From Podospora pseudocomata (Eukaryota > Ascomycota > Sordariomycetes > Sordariales > Podosporaceae): a DNA stretch of 64,000 nucleotides. The notes beneath the pieces are model-generated. The model was given only the letters and a program-made list of their open reading frames with translations, made no database searches and had not been told where the DNA came from. This document shows positions 1 to 9,350 of this stretch, piece by piece. Every line of letters begins with the position of its first letter. The first letter of the stretch is position 1. The position numbers and the translations under genes were made by a program. The stretch is taken from contig NW_026946363.1 in the NCBI RefSeq assembly GCF_035222375.1, forward strand, positions 1,302,001-1,366,000. The letters run 5' to 3'.

Positions 1-2
1 CT

Positions 3-854
3 GGCCGCTACGACAAGGTGAACTACTACCTCGAGCAGCCGGACGCAACGTGCCCGCAAGTCTTCCTTCACGTCGACCCCGATATGTCATGTTTTGATGA
101 GCCGTTTCTCACTATGACAACCACACCCGCGCTTCATTTCTCAACGCCAGTCCCCTCTGCCACAGAGAGTACCAGTACGGACGATTTGTTGAGTACGGCG
201 TACTATACTGAGACAGTCGGCGAGTCAACTTCGACAGCTCACGATACAGAATCTCCCGCCACTTATAACACAGACGGTCCCCGGGTTACTACGTTGATCT
301 TCCAAACCACCACACCTACATTAACCATCACGGTAGACGAACCCCCCCTAACCTCAGACTCCTACCCCCCACCTTCCACCCTCCAACTTACATCATCCAT
401 CCGCCCCCAATACCACTCCCTCAGCACCCTCCTCTCCCCTCCCCTCCCATCCCTGACCGCCCCCTCCATCAACCTCACAGCCTTGCCTCCCACGACCTTC
501 CCATCCCTCTCCATCCCCAAACCATTCACAACAGGCCTCTTCTCCTGGACAAACTCCTCTTTCCCCTCCACCCTCAAAACTAAAACCCTCAGCCCGGGCG
601 TTTATGGTAGCGGAACGGGTTCTTCCCTCAGCATGCAGACACCAACGGTGTATTACGGCACGGCGGGGTTCAGCCGTCCACCCAGAACTCCTACCCCGTC
701 ATACGAATCAATGCCTTTGGTGACGACGTTGATTTTTCGAACGGAGCGGGAGGAGGGTGAGGGAAGTGTTACTACCGGGCCGGTGGTGGAGACCTTTACG
801 GTGACGGCGGAGGGGGGGGTGGCGGTTACCTTTGCTGTGGAGGTTGAGCGTTAA
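3..854 (+). CDS. Ser/Thr/Pro-rich protein, 5'-truncated by window edge
   Basis: The reading frame is open from the left edge (first full codon at base 3) to a TAA ending at 854. No ATG is seen near the edge, so the start lies outside the window and an upstream exon is possible. The visible 283 residues begin with a short ordinary stretch (GRYDKVNYYLEQPDATCPQV) and then become Thr/Ser/Pro-rich, with runs such as TTTPTLTITVDEPPL. A short motif occurs twice, VTTLIFQT near the middle and VTTLIFRT near the end, suggesting an internal repeat. There is no C-terminal hydrophobic tail, so a GPI anchor is not supported. The composition resembles an O-glycosylated surface or secreted protein, but no family is recognised and the function is unknown. 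That it is a real gene is supported by the long uninterrupted frame and biased codons. Confidence 0.55.
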   Translation, partial: GRYDKVNYYLEQPDATCPQVFLHVDPDMSCFDEPFLTMTTTPALHFSTPVPSATESTSTDDLLSTAYYTETVGESTSTAHDTESPATYNTDGPRVTTLIFQTTTPTLTITVDEPPLTSDSYPPPSTLQLTSSIRPQYHSLSTLLSPPLPSLTAPSINLTALPPTTFPSLSIPKPFTTGLFSWTNSSFPSTLKTKTLSPGVYGSGTGSSLSMQTPTVYYGTAGFSRPPRTPTPSYESMPLVTTLIFRTEREEGEGSVTTGPVVETFTVTAEGGVAVTFAVEVER

Positions 855-1710
855 GGGGGGGAAGTTTGTTAAAGGTGCAAAGATGAGAGAGGAAGGAGGA
901 AAGGCAAAGGAAGAAAAAGGAAGATTTAGTGTAATGGTAGTAGTAATAGTACAGGGAAGAGGCTGTTTGGACTTGGCTTGAAAAGGGTTGTAAAGTGTTG
1001 CTTGGTGGCTATAAGTTAGGGCGGGTGTGCAAAGAGTGTCCCGTAGTTAAACTTGTCATTGAACGATTAACTAAGGGGGGGTCTTTGAACCCACCATTTT
1101 CAAGTAGAAATTGGGTGTCTTTTGCAGTTCGAGAAAGAATGCAGGATAACCAACCAGTAAGAGAGCAAAAAGCAAAGCAGCTTTCGAAAACATACAACAC
1201 CGGGGATTCCCCAGTGGTCACCCACCTGAGTACTGGTCCGGCGGTCAGCTGTTTGACTAGGGGAGAGCAGACGGGATCCCGTATTTTCAGCTGCCTATGG
1301 TCGTATGTGATCGTTATGGTTAAGATTTAATCTCATGTAGGGAGTGAGGATGAGAAAATAGGGGTTTCACAGGAGACAGTCTGAGAGACAGAATGACAAA
1401 TTCCCCTAGAGAGGTATTTGGAATTGACCAACGAGCACCGATGCCGAACAGGTATTTCGACGAATCGGGGAGCGATTAAGTTTTTCGGAAAAGCGATGAT
1501 GCAACTGAGCGCGAGCAGCCCCTCATTCACCCCACTAACACACCCCTATCTACCTATCTTCATGTGTAACAAGAGCTCCCATCACATCATCCCGAGCCTT
1601 TCTGTTGCGGTCTAATTCTTAATTCTATAAAAGCCTCATTCACTACCCATCGTCCGTTCGTGACTGTCACTCATCAATTCTCAACTTCACAAACAAAGTA
1701 AACCACCAAG
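855..1710. other. Intergenic, no gene seen (contains promoter of next gene)
   Basis: Spacer between two co-oriented genes. The first part is purine-rich (855-960), probably the 3' UTR of the upstream gene. Short frames here have no recognisable protein character. The last 85 bases hold a TATA-like box and a CAAC-rich leader ahead of the DsbA-like gene. Confidence 0.6.
1626..1633 (+). promoter_or_regulatory. TATA box (TATAAAAG) of the DsbA-like gene
   Basis: TATAAAAG lies 85 bp upstream of the ATG at 1711 and is followed by a pyrimidine/CAAC-rich leader typical of a fungal 5' UTR. Confidence 0.5.
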
Positions 1711-2423
1711 ATGGCCCTCCCACCCAAATTCAACGCCCATCGCCTCACCTTCTCCTCCTCATTAACCTCAGCCCCCGAACCAAAGCACACCATCGAGCTC
1801 TTCCTCGACTACGTCTGCCCCTTCTCAGCCAGTCAGTCCCCCCTCAACCCACCCCCCAAAGCATACACTAACTCCCCCTACCAGAACTCTTCAACCATCT
1901 CTACAACAACATCATCCCCAAAATCATCTCCCCCAACCCCTCCCTCTCCTCCAAAGTCGACTTCATCATCCGTCAACAAATCCAACCCTGGCACCCCTCC
2001 TCCACCCTCGTCCACGAAGCCGCTCTCGCCGTCCTCCAACTAACCAACTCCCCCGCCAAATTCTACCAGTTCTCCTCCACCCTTTTCACCCACCAAAAAT
2101 CCTACTTTGATATCTCCCTCGTGAACGAAACCCGCAACCAGACCTACCGCCGCCTCGCCAAGCTCGCCTCGGACACCATCTCTGACCTGGACGAGGAAGC
2201 CGTCTACAACCTCCTCGCCATCCCCTCCCAACCGGGCGAGGACGGCGCCCTCAACGCAGGCAACGCCGTCACAAACGACGTGAAGCTGATCACCAAAATC
2301 AACAGACTTCTCGGTGTTCATGTCACGCCTACTGTAATCTTCAATGGCGTTGTAGCGAATGAGATTTCGAGTGGGTGGACTGAGGAGCAGTGGAAGGAGT
2401 GGTTGGACAAGAATATTGTTTAG
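1711..2423 (+). CDS. DsbA-family thioredoxin-fold protein (CxxS active site)
   Basis: Two exons, 1711-1831 and 1885-2423, encode 219 residues. The 53-nt intron starts GTCAGT, has a CTAAC branch site and ends CAG. Joining restores the frame LDYVCPFSAKLFNHLYN. The motif C-P-F-S follows a beta strand at about residues 30-40, and VTPTVIFNG near residue 190 is the cis-proline loop of thioredoxin folds. Between them lies an all-helical insertion, as in DsbA, FrnE and 2-hydroxychromene-2-carboxylate isomerase relatives. The only cysteine is the one in CPFS, so a classical dithiol oxidase mechanism is unlikely; a monothiol or glutathione-dependent role is inferred. No signal peptide is evident, suggesting a cytosolic protein. 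The start has a good context (accaagATGG). It converges with the mS38 gene, 3' ends about 350 bp apart. Confidence 0.82.
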
Positions 2424-2773
2424 CTTAGGAGAGATAGCATGCACTAAAAAGACTAAAAGAAAAACGGTTGATACTGATGCTATGCAGAATGTGAAAAAAA
2501 AGAGACGGACAATCTGGCTCATGCTACCATCCCTTTAACCGCTCCACAGTGACTAAAACTACTCCTTCTCTATATGTGGAAACTGCCATGCAACAAAGAC
2601 CTCAAGGGAAAAAAGAAAAATCCATCATAACTCTTTCTAGACATTGGTTTGTTCTTGTCAGTTGATCAAAAAGGAAAAGAAAAAAAAAGAGAGAGAAGTG
2701 GATTATGTACAAATACGCCGCCGTCCCCCCCAATCCCACCCACCATCCCATACATCATAATCCGACAATCTAT
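2424..2773. other. Convergent 3' intergenic region
   Basis: 350 bp between the stop codons of two convergent genes. It is rich in A and AG tracts (2640-2700) and should hold both 3' UTRs. No further feature is seen. Confidence 0.6.
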
Positions 2774-3902
2774 TTACAATCTATCCAACTTTCTCCTCTC
2801 GTTTCTCGTCCTCTTCTGCAGCTTCTTGTACTTCTTCTTCTTCATCCGCAACTTCCTCTGCCTCTTCACACTGATGGCCTGCATGGCCCGGTCCTGCAGC
2901 CGTCTCGACTCGTCATACTTCAGCTGGCGCAGCGCCATCCTCTCCAGAAACGTCCTCGGCTGAACGCCGCCCTGCTCCGCACTGTCGATGAGCTCCGGGC
3001 TGTGCGCAACAACCTTGTACTGCCCGTCCGCCTCCACCGTCTCCTCGATCGTGACCATGGCCTTGTACACCCTCGTCTGGGGCTCCTCGCTCGCTTCCAG
3101 CGTCGTGCCGGCAAGCTCGTCGACAAGAGCATCAACGGCGGCGGCGGCGCCATCGGCGATCGGCTTGGGTGCCGGAGGCGGCGCATAAGGCAGGAACTGG
3201 CCCGCCATGGAGTTGAGCTGAAAATAGACGTTGCTCTCGCCGCTCATCTCAAACGGGGCGCCGTCGGCGCGCCTCGCCAGCTCTCCGGTTTCCTGAATCT
3301 CTTGCTGCATCCGCTCCTGCTGTTTAAAGACACTAGTGTTGGCTTCATCTTCATTCAACTTGGAGAGGGGATGTTTTTCAAGGTCATGTACCGTTTGTGA
3401 CAGGGTCGACAGGACGTCAGACACCCTGTGACGCGGCGAGCGGGTGTTGAAGATCTCGGCGAAGGCATCCTCGGTCACCGTCTTGGGGAGGAGCTGTGTG
3501 ACGGAGATGGGCCGGTGGAGGGCGAAGAAGGTGGACAGGGCGAGGGCTAGATAGAGGGGTAAGCAAGAGATGTGAGTGATATTGGGGAGGATACGAACCC
3601 TCGTCCTTGATGTGCTTGGTGCTGGGGACGCTGGGGAGCTGGGGGCCGGCGTCTTTGGCCTTTCTTTTGCGCTTCTCGCCGGTCGTCTTGGAGTTGCCCG
3701 AGGCGGGCACGGAGGGCCGGGCGGCGAAATCGCGGGCGCCGTCATCCGGGCTTGAGGGTTTTGAGGACGAGTACCGGCGCTGGTGGAGACCATTGGCCTT
3801 GTAGGCGGCTTTGGGAGCCGACGCAGTCAGGGAGGAAACCACCGTCACAGGCGACTGGGGAGCCGCAGACGCGACAGCCCGTCGCACTGATAACGGCAGC
3901 AT
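2774..3902 (-). CDS. Mitochondrial small ribosomal subunit protein mS38 (COX24/QRI5 family)
   Basis: Two exons on the minus strand, 3902-3599 and 3546-2774, encode 358 residues. The 52-nt intron (3598-3547) starts GTTCGT and ends TAG; splicing gives STKHIKDEALALSTFFALHR. The last ~35 residues are the hallmark of COX24/mS38/AURKAIP1: a short SVKRQRKLRMKKKKYKKLQK-type basic helix ending in RNERRKLDRL. In yeast the homologue supports translation and processing of COX1 mRNA in the mitochondrial small ribosomal subunit (family knowledge). The N-terminus (MLPLSVRRAVASAAPQSP) is rich in R, A and S and lacks acidic residues, as expected for a mitochondrial presequence. A farther upstream in-frame ATG at 4073 would add a His/Pro/acidic extension that would spoil the presequence, so 3902 is preferred. 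Confidence 0.88.
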
Positions 3903-4463
3903 GGTTGGCGAGGTGGTGGCGGCTGGTTCTGGAGTGAGAACAAAACTCGCAAGGGTCCTCTCCAGAGGTGCCCGATCACAAAGGCTGGCTGCTTTCTGAA
4001 AAGGACAGCGAGAGACGACGTCGAGGTGTCGAGATGTTGAGATGTCGGGAGGTGGCGGGTGGTGCGCTGTCAAAGGCAGACGCTATCCAGGTTTGCAGTC
4101 ACGTTTGACGATGACCTGCCAGAGGAATGGAAAGCCTTGTTGGTGGCTCCGGCTCGGCTTGCTTCTTCTCTCGGGCGCTATTTGCCGTGATCGCCTGATG
4201 GTCTGTGCGGCTTCAAACGTCTCGTCTCGATTGGTACCTGGAGTCCGCATTGGGTAATAACCGGGGCATCAAAGAAAGTGAAGCTGTCTCTCCCTCACCC
4301 AGCTCCTTACACCGACCCTAACTGCCTTTCGTCCATGCGGGGAAACACAGAAACGTGGGTTCTACATGCCCCCTGACGGAAGTGCAAATGGCATTGAACT
4401 ACCAGCCATGGATGTTGAGAACAACAGGTAAGCAATACCGCATATACTCAATCGAACCAAAAT
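3903..4463. other. Upstream region of mS38 and edge of transposon island
   Basis: About 560 bp without a convincing gene. The proximal part should hold the mS38 promoter (minus strand). From about 4400 the base composition becomes AT-richer and merges into the repeat island. Confidence 0.5.
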
Positions 4464-4796
4464 TGTGACGAACCCCTGTACAGAACCTCTGAAAGGGATA
4501 CAGGTTGAAGGTAACTTCTGACAATTGGTTCGGTGCAGCTAAACAGTGCACAACAAGATGTCTCAATGTAAACACAAGATACCGTGAATACAAGCGTTAA
4601 TTGCATACTGCGGAACTGTCTATCTACACCAGCCAGTTCCTCCGTATATATAGACCTCGTGGTCTCCTGGATCATTACCCCTTGGCAATGATCCCACGGG
4701 TAAGGCTACTCCCGTCCTGATTGGTTCTACTAGCGATTGGTTGTGCGCGTTGCGCCCCGCACACGGTCTGACTTGCTTGTTGGCTTAACTGTGACA
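4464..4796 (-). repeat. LTR-like repeat, left copy (minus orientation)
   Basis: Read on the minus strand it begins TGTCACAGTTAAGCC and ends GGGGTTCGTCACA, so it has TGT...ACA ends that are imperfectly inverted, as in fungal LTRs. It carries a TATATATA box with a downstream conserved block. Bases 4600-4658 are the exact reverse complement of 6596-6654 (59 nt), and weaker similarity continues to the TCACA terminus. It is oriented opposite to the right copy. No clear 5-bp target duplication was found, so it could be a solo or truncated LTR. A non-LTR inverted-repeat element remains possible. Confidence 0.6.
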
Positions 4797-5062
4797 AGAG
4801 ACCTAGTAAGAAGCTGGATTATAGGAGAGTAGGCCCGTTTAAAGTTAAGAGGAAGATCTCGGAGATAGCATTCGAATTAAAGCTACCTAATACGATACGT
4901 CTACGGTCATACACTTTTCACATCTTATTTCTGGAACCCGCACCACACGCAAGCAAGGCTAATATATAGGAAGTGGCGGAAAACGAAGAAGAAAAGTACG
5001 ATATGGACGAGATAGTAGATTTACGGTTCAATAGAGGTTACTTAGAATATTTAGTTAGTTAG
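4763..5062 (+). pseudogene. Degenerate Ty3/gypsy integrase C-terminus with chromodomain start
   Basis: In the frame of base 4793 the plus strand reads DKRPSKKLDYRRVGPFKVKR, followed by ISEIAFELKLPNTIRLRSYT and FHILFLEPAPH. This is the GPY/F module at the integrase end of fungal gypsy chromoviruses. An in-frame TAG at 4967 interrupts it. After the stop the frame resumes with EEEKYDMDEIVDLRFNRGYL and EYLVS, recognisable as the first strands of a chromodomain, then ends at TAG 5060-5062. The start of the relic is unclear because the left LTR-like repeat abuts or overlaps it. CAG to TAG change is what RIP produces, but RIP is inferred. No upstream reverse transcriptase or RNase H is present, so this is a fragment. 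Confidence 0.75.
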
Positions 5063-5592
5063 TTAGGGTATTGAAATAGTGAGAAAACACACAAATACAA
5101 CCAAGACACCACAAATATACCCTCAACAGGTCCCTGAATGAATACTCCTGCGTGACAGTGGCTCGCTCGCAGGCCGCACTTCACGCAGGACAAAGAAAAG
5201 ACACTATGGGCTCGCAGGCCACATAATAAGCACCGGAATGGCCTGATCAGAGGGCCAGAATTGCCTGCACGCGTGCAAGGCTCAAAATTCGAAAGAAAAC
5301 AAAAGTCGATGTCCTGTCTAAAATAGAATGTCCGAAGCAGACCGCTTATATACATGACCCCTGAACCCCTGAATCCTCCGAGAGCCCCACTTCCTTACTC
5401 AAACCCTCAGGCCTGTGAGCCTCACCCCAAACCAGTATCCGGCTATAGACAATTCGTAGGAACCAGAGACAAATCTCAACTACCTAAACAAGTAAAAAGA
5501 GTTCCACCGGTAGTACCTAAACCGGCCAAAACCCAAATAAGTAAAAGATAAGTACTTAAGTCCACGGACTATTATCTATGAACTTGGACACA
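5063..5592. other. Non-coding remainder of the retroelement region
   Basis: Follows the integrase relic directly and starts with a TTAG/GGTATTGAAATAG-type stretch. It includes two short related blocks around a shared 'ctcgcaggcc' word (about 5167 and 5211). It is probably the 3' non-coding end or LTR of the degraded gypsy element. No intact ORF with recognisable domains is seen. Confidence 0.4.
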
Positions 5593-5663
5593 GAATCTCG
5601 ACGGGAATCGAACCTGTACTTTCGACATAGTAACCGACGTGCTACACGCTACACTATAAGGTT
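5593..5663 (-). pseudogene. Degenerate tRNA-like sequence
   Basis: On the minus strand a 71-nt segment contains an exact B-box/T-loop (GGTTCGATTCC) followed by CGTCGAGATTC, and an A-box-like TAGTGTAGCGTGTAGC with D-arm spacing. T-stem pairing has one mismatch. The acceptor stem pairs only about 5 of 7 positions, and the anticodon loop is one base short if the stem is TCGGT/GTCGA. The sequence therefore looks like a decayed tRNA or a tRNA-derived element head. Amino-acid identity cannot be assigned safely. It lies inside the repeat island, so a SINE-like origin is possible. Confidence 0.5.
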
Positions 5664-5705
5664 GGAAGGGGTGAGGGAACCTAGGTATAACTAGTGCCAC
5701 GCGTC

Positions 5706-6245
5706 TCAACTACCTTGGGACGGGGAAGGCGCGCTGTCAGGGGAACCTAGGGCGTTTAAGGGCAGGGAACTCCCAGACGGGCCGGCGGCCGGCTCTAGGG
5801 AAAGGTTGGAGCCCGGCGGGAGGTTAAAGGACAGGTCGTCCGGAAGACCCAGGCCAGGCCAGTCCAGCGTCGAGGAAGCACAGTCAAGGGAAGAAGTTGA
5901 AGGAAGGTTAACGGTGGAAGCGGCGTGCGCCTCCTCCCGTTCCAGGTCCTCGATCAACCGCTCCTCGCGAGCCGCGATGCGACGGAACTTAGCCACAAGG
6001 GCCCGGCGTTGGGTCTCCACCCGCGAAAGCTTCGAGGCAGCTTGCAGCATGGTCGTACGAGCCTTCTGCTCTTCGGCGTCTAGTTTCTCCTTCTGGCGGC
6101 GAAGGGAGGCGGTTAAGGTGGGCGTAAGACCCAAGACATCGCAGTCGGAACGACCAGAGCTTATGCAGTGGTTGCATCTGGAAGAGCGATCGAGAACGCG
6201 ACAATCGGAAATACCAAGGGCCTCGCAAGACGAACAGGGAAGCAT
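5706..6245 (-). CDS. Zn-cluster-like/coiled-coil protein in transposon island
   Basis: A 179-residue minus-strand frame starts at ATG 6245. The N-terminus has six cysteines in two clusters, PCSSCEALGISDC and SSRCNHCISSGRSDC, spaced C-x2-C-x7-C-x8-C-x2-C-x7-C. This resembles the fungal Zn2Cys6 binuclear cluster. Residues about 45-110 (KLDAEEQKARTTMLQAASKL and following) are charged and heptad-like, predicting a coiled coil. The C-terminal third is Ser/Pro/Leu-rich and disordered. The open frame contrasts with the stop-ridden neighbourhood and has GC-rich codons. Similar short Cys-cluster plus coiled-coil proteins are, to my recollection, common in repeat-rich parts of ascomycete genomes, so it may be element-associated rather than a host regulator. 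Function unknown. Confidence 0.5.
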   Translation of the reverse strand: MLPCSSCEALGISDCRVLDRSSRCNHCISSGRSDCDVLGLTPTLTASLRRQKEKLDAEEQKARTTMLQAASKLSRVETQRRALVAKFRRIAAREERLIEDLEREEAHAASTVNLPSTSSLDCASSTLDWPGLGLPDDLSFNLPPGSNLSLEPAAGPSGSSLPLNALGSPDSAPSPSQGS

Positions 6246-6424
6246 ATCGTCACCAAAGATGGAAGTAGCGGCTGCAAGATTCTGTCGGCGTAGGCTTCTT
6301 GACGCGGTTAGATATTGCGGAAGGTGGTAATGGGAAGGGAGAACTCACCTGGAGAAGAAGTTGTTGTTGGCAGGAATAAAAGGAACTAGGCCATCGGGAC
6401 GTTGGCCTGAGAGGGGGAGCATCG
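6246..6424. other. Upstream flank of Zn-cluster ORF
   Basis: 180 bp between the ORF start and the right LTR-like repeat; would contain any promoter of the minus-strand ORF. Nothing specific recognised. Confidence 0.4.
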
Positions 6425-6797
6425 TGTCACAACCCTGGTATATGGACGGGAATAACGATTGGTTGTGGAACCACGGGAGTAGGGACCAGTCGGGGAAACA
6501 CCCAGGAGAGCCAATCACAGTACAGGAAGACTGATCAGGACACTGATCAGACTGAGCAGAGCGATCAGTGTGATCAGACTGAGCACGACTCAGGGGAGGT
6601 CTATATATACGGAGGAACTGGCTGGTGTAGATAGACAGTTCCGCAGTATGCAATACAAGTCACAATCGTTGGCATTCAGACTATTGTGATTGAGACAAGC
6701 CATTGTTGTACACTGTTTAGCTGTACCGAACCAGGATTGTTCAGAAGTGCCTTCAACCAGTATCCCTTTCAGAGGTTCCGGATAGGGGTTCGTCACA
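6425..6797 (+). repeat. LTR-like repeat, right copy (plus orientation)
   Basis: Begins TGTCACAACCCTGG and ends GGGGTTCGTCACA. A TATATATA box lies at about 6602-6609, with a GATCAG/ACTGAGCA-rich block just upstream (6533-6590) that looks like a U3 with short direct repeats. Bases 6596-6654 match the left copy exactly in inverse orientation. The element is 373 bp against 333 bp for the left copy, so the U3 parts differ. No primer-binding site follows at 6798 and no polypurine tract was recognised, which favours a solo LTR. Confidence 0.6.
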
Positions 6798-7622
6798 TGT
6801 ATGCAGAATACCATGAAGCTGGATATCGTTATTTCGCTGCTTTGACAGTAAACATCGTTGGATATCGTGGTGTCCCAGTGAAGGCGGACAGGATGGTTAT
6901 GCAGCGAGGTTTCTCTAAGTGGTTCATCCACTCATGCATCATTATTGTTGCTCCTCGAATAGGATAAATTGAAACTCGTAATTGGTGGCGTGATGAGCAA
7001 TAGGAAACCTGAAAACAGCTCGAAACATGACCTTGGGAGGATGAATGACTGTAATTTCGGATGGTGCCAGGTGCAAAGGGGCAGATAATACATGGTGGGG
7101 TCCATGTTGGGCTGGGTAAAGTAACGATGGTGACTGAAGATGAACTACGTTAATGTCTGGTGAAGGAGAGGTTTCTGGTTTGACCAACCCAAAGTCCTGC
7201 TCAAGTGTCGTGTTTCTGAACGTGCTTTCCAGCACCCAGGTGTGGGAAAGAAAGACGTGGCATTGCGACTTTCCCAGACTCTGATGCTGAAGCTGGAACT
7301 TTCAAGAGCTTCTCAAGCTGTCAACCTTGAAGCTTCCAAGTATGTAAACGATGACCCAAAGTGTTGCTGGTTGGTGGGGCACTGGCAAAGGAGTGGCAGG
7401 AACGAATCCTAAAGGCGGAATTTGCAATTGGGCGCCAAGAAACGCATAGCTCAAGCACGTGACGCTGGGGCCCGGTGCGCAGCTCTGGCAAATTGGCCCG
7501 GGCCTTCCCGAGCTTGCCTTGGAAGTGAGGCAAAATCACTGCTGCATAAGTCTGTTTTTTGAGGTTGAGGACATTTTCTTCAACCGCCCTTCCACCCCCC
7601 CGACACACACCCATCCGCGTCC
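6798..7622. other. Intergenic, no gene seen; promoter of MPP-beta gene
   Basis: Between the right LTR-like repeat and the MPP-beta start. Short frames have no protein-like character. The last 60 bases are C-rich (leader of the downstream gene). Confidence 0.5.
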
Positions 7623-9350
7623 ATGGCGTCCCGGAGACTTGCTCTGAACCTCGCCCAGGGCCTGCGTGGCCGCTCTGGAGGTCTTTCTGTCCCCGTCAGA
7701 CGAGGCCTTGCGACACCTCACTCGCCCGCCCTCAAGACCCAGACGACGACACTCAAGAATGGCCTGACTGTGAGCTTCCCCTCGGCCCTCCCGTCCGCTC
7801 GTCCACAGCCTGGCCGCCATGACGTCGTGCCAATTGGTCCTCCCTGAGCTTGCTACAGCTTCATATACTGACTGCAACTCTTTCCCACCCCGCAGGTCGC
7901 ATCCCAGTACTCTCCCTATGCGCAGACCTCGACGGTCGGCATGTGGATCGATGCCGGCTCCCGCGCCGAGACCGACGAGACCAACGGCACTGCCCACTTC
8001 CTCGAGCACTTGGCCTTCAAGGTACGGTAATCCGGGCTCGCCCTCTGCCGTTCCCGGGCTAACATGAATACACTTGGGCAGGGCACATCGAAGCGGACTC
8101 AGCAACAGTTGGAGCTTGAAATTGAGAACATGGGCGCCCACCTCAACGCCTATACCTCGGTTTGTTGCCGTCTATTCTATTCCGGATACCTTCGTCGAAG
8201 CTAATTCCCGAGTGTAGCGCGAGAACACCGTCTACTTCGCCAGGGCCCTGAACGAGGACGTTCCTCAGTGCGTCGATATCCTCCAGGACATTCTCCAAAA
8301 CTCTAAGCTTGAGGAGTCGGCTATTGAGCGGGAACGTGATGTCATTCTCCGTGAGTCGGAGGAGGTTGAGAAGCAGTTGGAGGAAGTTGTTTTCGATCAC
8401 CTGCACGCCACCGCTTACCAGCAACAACCCCTCGGCCGCACCATCCTCGGCCCCCGCGAGAACATCCGTGACATCACCAGGACCGAGCTTACCAACTACA
8501 TCAAGAACAACTACACTGCCGACCGCATGGTTCTTGTCGGAGCTGGTGGTGTTCCCCACGAGCAGCTCGTCGAGATGGCTGACAAGTACTTTGCTGGCCT
8601 CCCCTCCAAGAGCCCCGAGTCCGCCGCCTACCTCCTGTCCAAGAAGAAGGCCGATTTCATCGGCTCCGATGTCAGAATCCGCGACGACACTATCCCCACC
8701 GCCAACATCGCCATTGCCGTTGAGGGCGTCAGCTGGAATGACCCCGACTACTTCACTGCCCTCGTCACCCAGGCTATTGTCGGCAACTATGACAAGGCTC
8801 TTGGCAACGCTCCTCACCAGGGCAGCAAGCTCAGCGGCATCGTTCACAAGAATGATCTTGCCACCAGCTACATGAGCTTCTCCACCAGCTATAGCGACAC
8901 TGGGTACGGACCGTTTTGCTATGTTGTGTGTGAAGGTTGACTTGATACTAATACGTCTCTAGTCTCTGGGGCATCTACATGGTCACCGACAATCTCGCCA
9001 ACGTCGATGATCTTGTTCACTTCTCCCTCCGCGAGTGGACCCGCCTCTGCGGCAGCGTCACCCCCGCCGAGGTTGAGCGCGCCAAGGCCCAGCTCAAGGC
9101 CTCCATCCTCCTGTCCCTCGACGGCACCAGCGCCGTTGCCGAGGACATTGGTCGGCAAATCGTCAACACTGGCCGCCGCATGAGCCCCGGCGAGATCGAG
9201 CGCGTCATTGATGCCATCACGGAGAAGGACGTCATGGAGTTTGCCAACAAGAAGATCTGGGATCAGGACATTGCCATCAGCGCCGTCGGCAGCATCGAGG
9301 GTCTGTTTGACTACGCCAGAATCAGAGCCGACATGAGCAGAAACTTTTAG
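7623..9350 (+). CDS. MAS1: Mitochondrial processing peptidase beta subunit
   Basis: Five exons (7623-7769, 7896-8021, 8082-8159, 8218-8903, 8963-9350) encode 474 residues, the usual length of fungal MPP-beta. All introns have GT...AG ends and the frame is continuous. The M16 zinc motif H-F-L-E-H is at residues 83-87 and the distal zinc ligand is Glu163 in RESEEV, exactly 76 residues after the second His as the family requires. The catalytic subunit is therefore intact. With MPP-alpha it removes presequences from imported matrix proteins; in some fungi the beta subunit doubles as core I of the bc1 complex (family knowledge). The N-terminus [20 protein letters not shown] is an Arg-rich presequence. 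The short first exons and long fourth exon are normal for this gene in ascomycetes. Confidence 0.96.

Noticed and set aside
3903-4073. 57-residue N-terminal extension of mS38 from the ATG at 4073
   Set aside because: It would place a His/Pro/acidic segment before a good mitochondrial presequence that begins at 3902.
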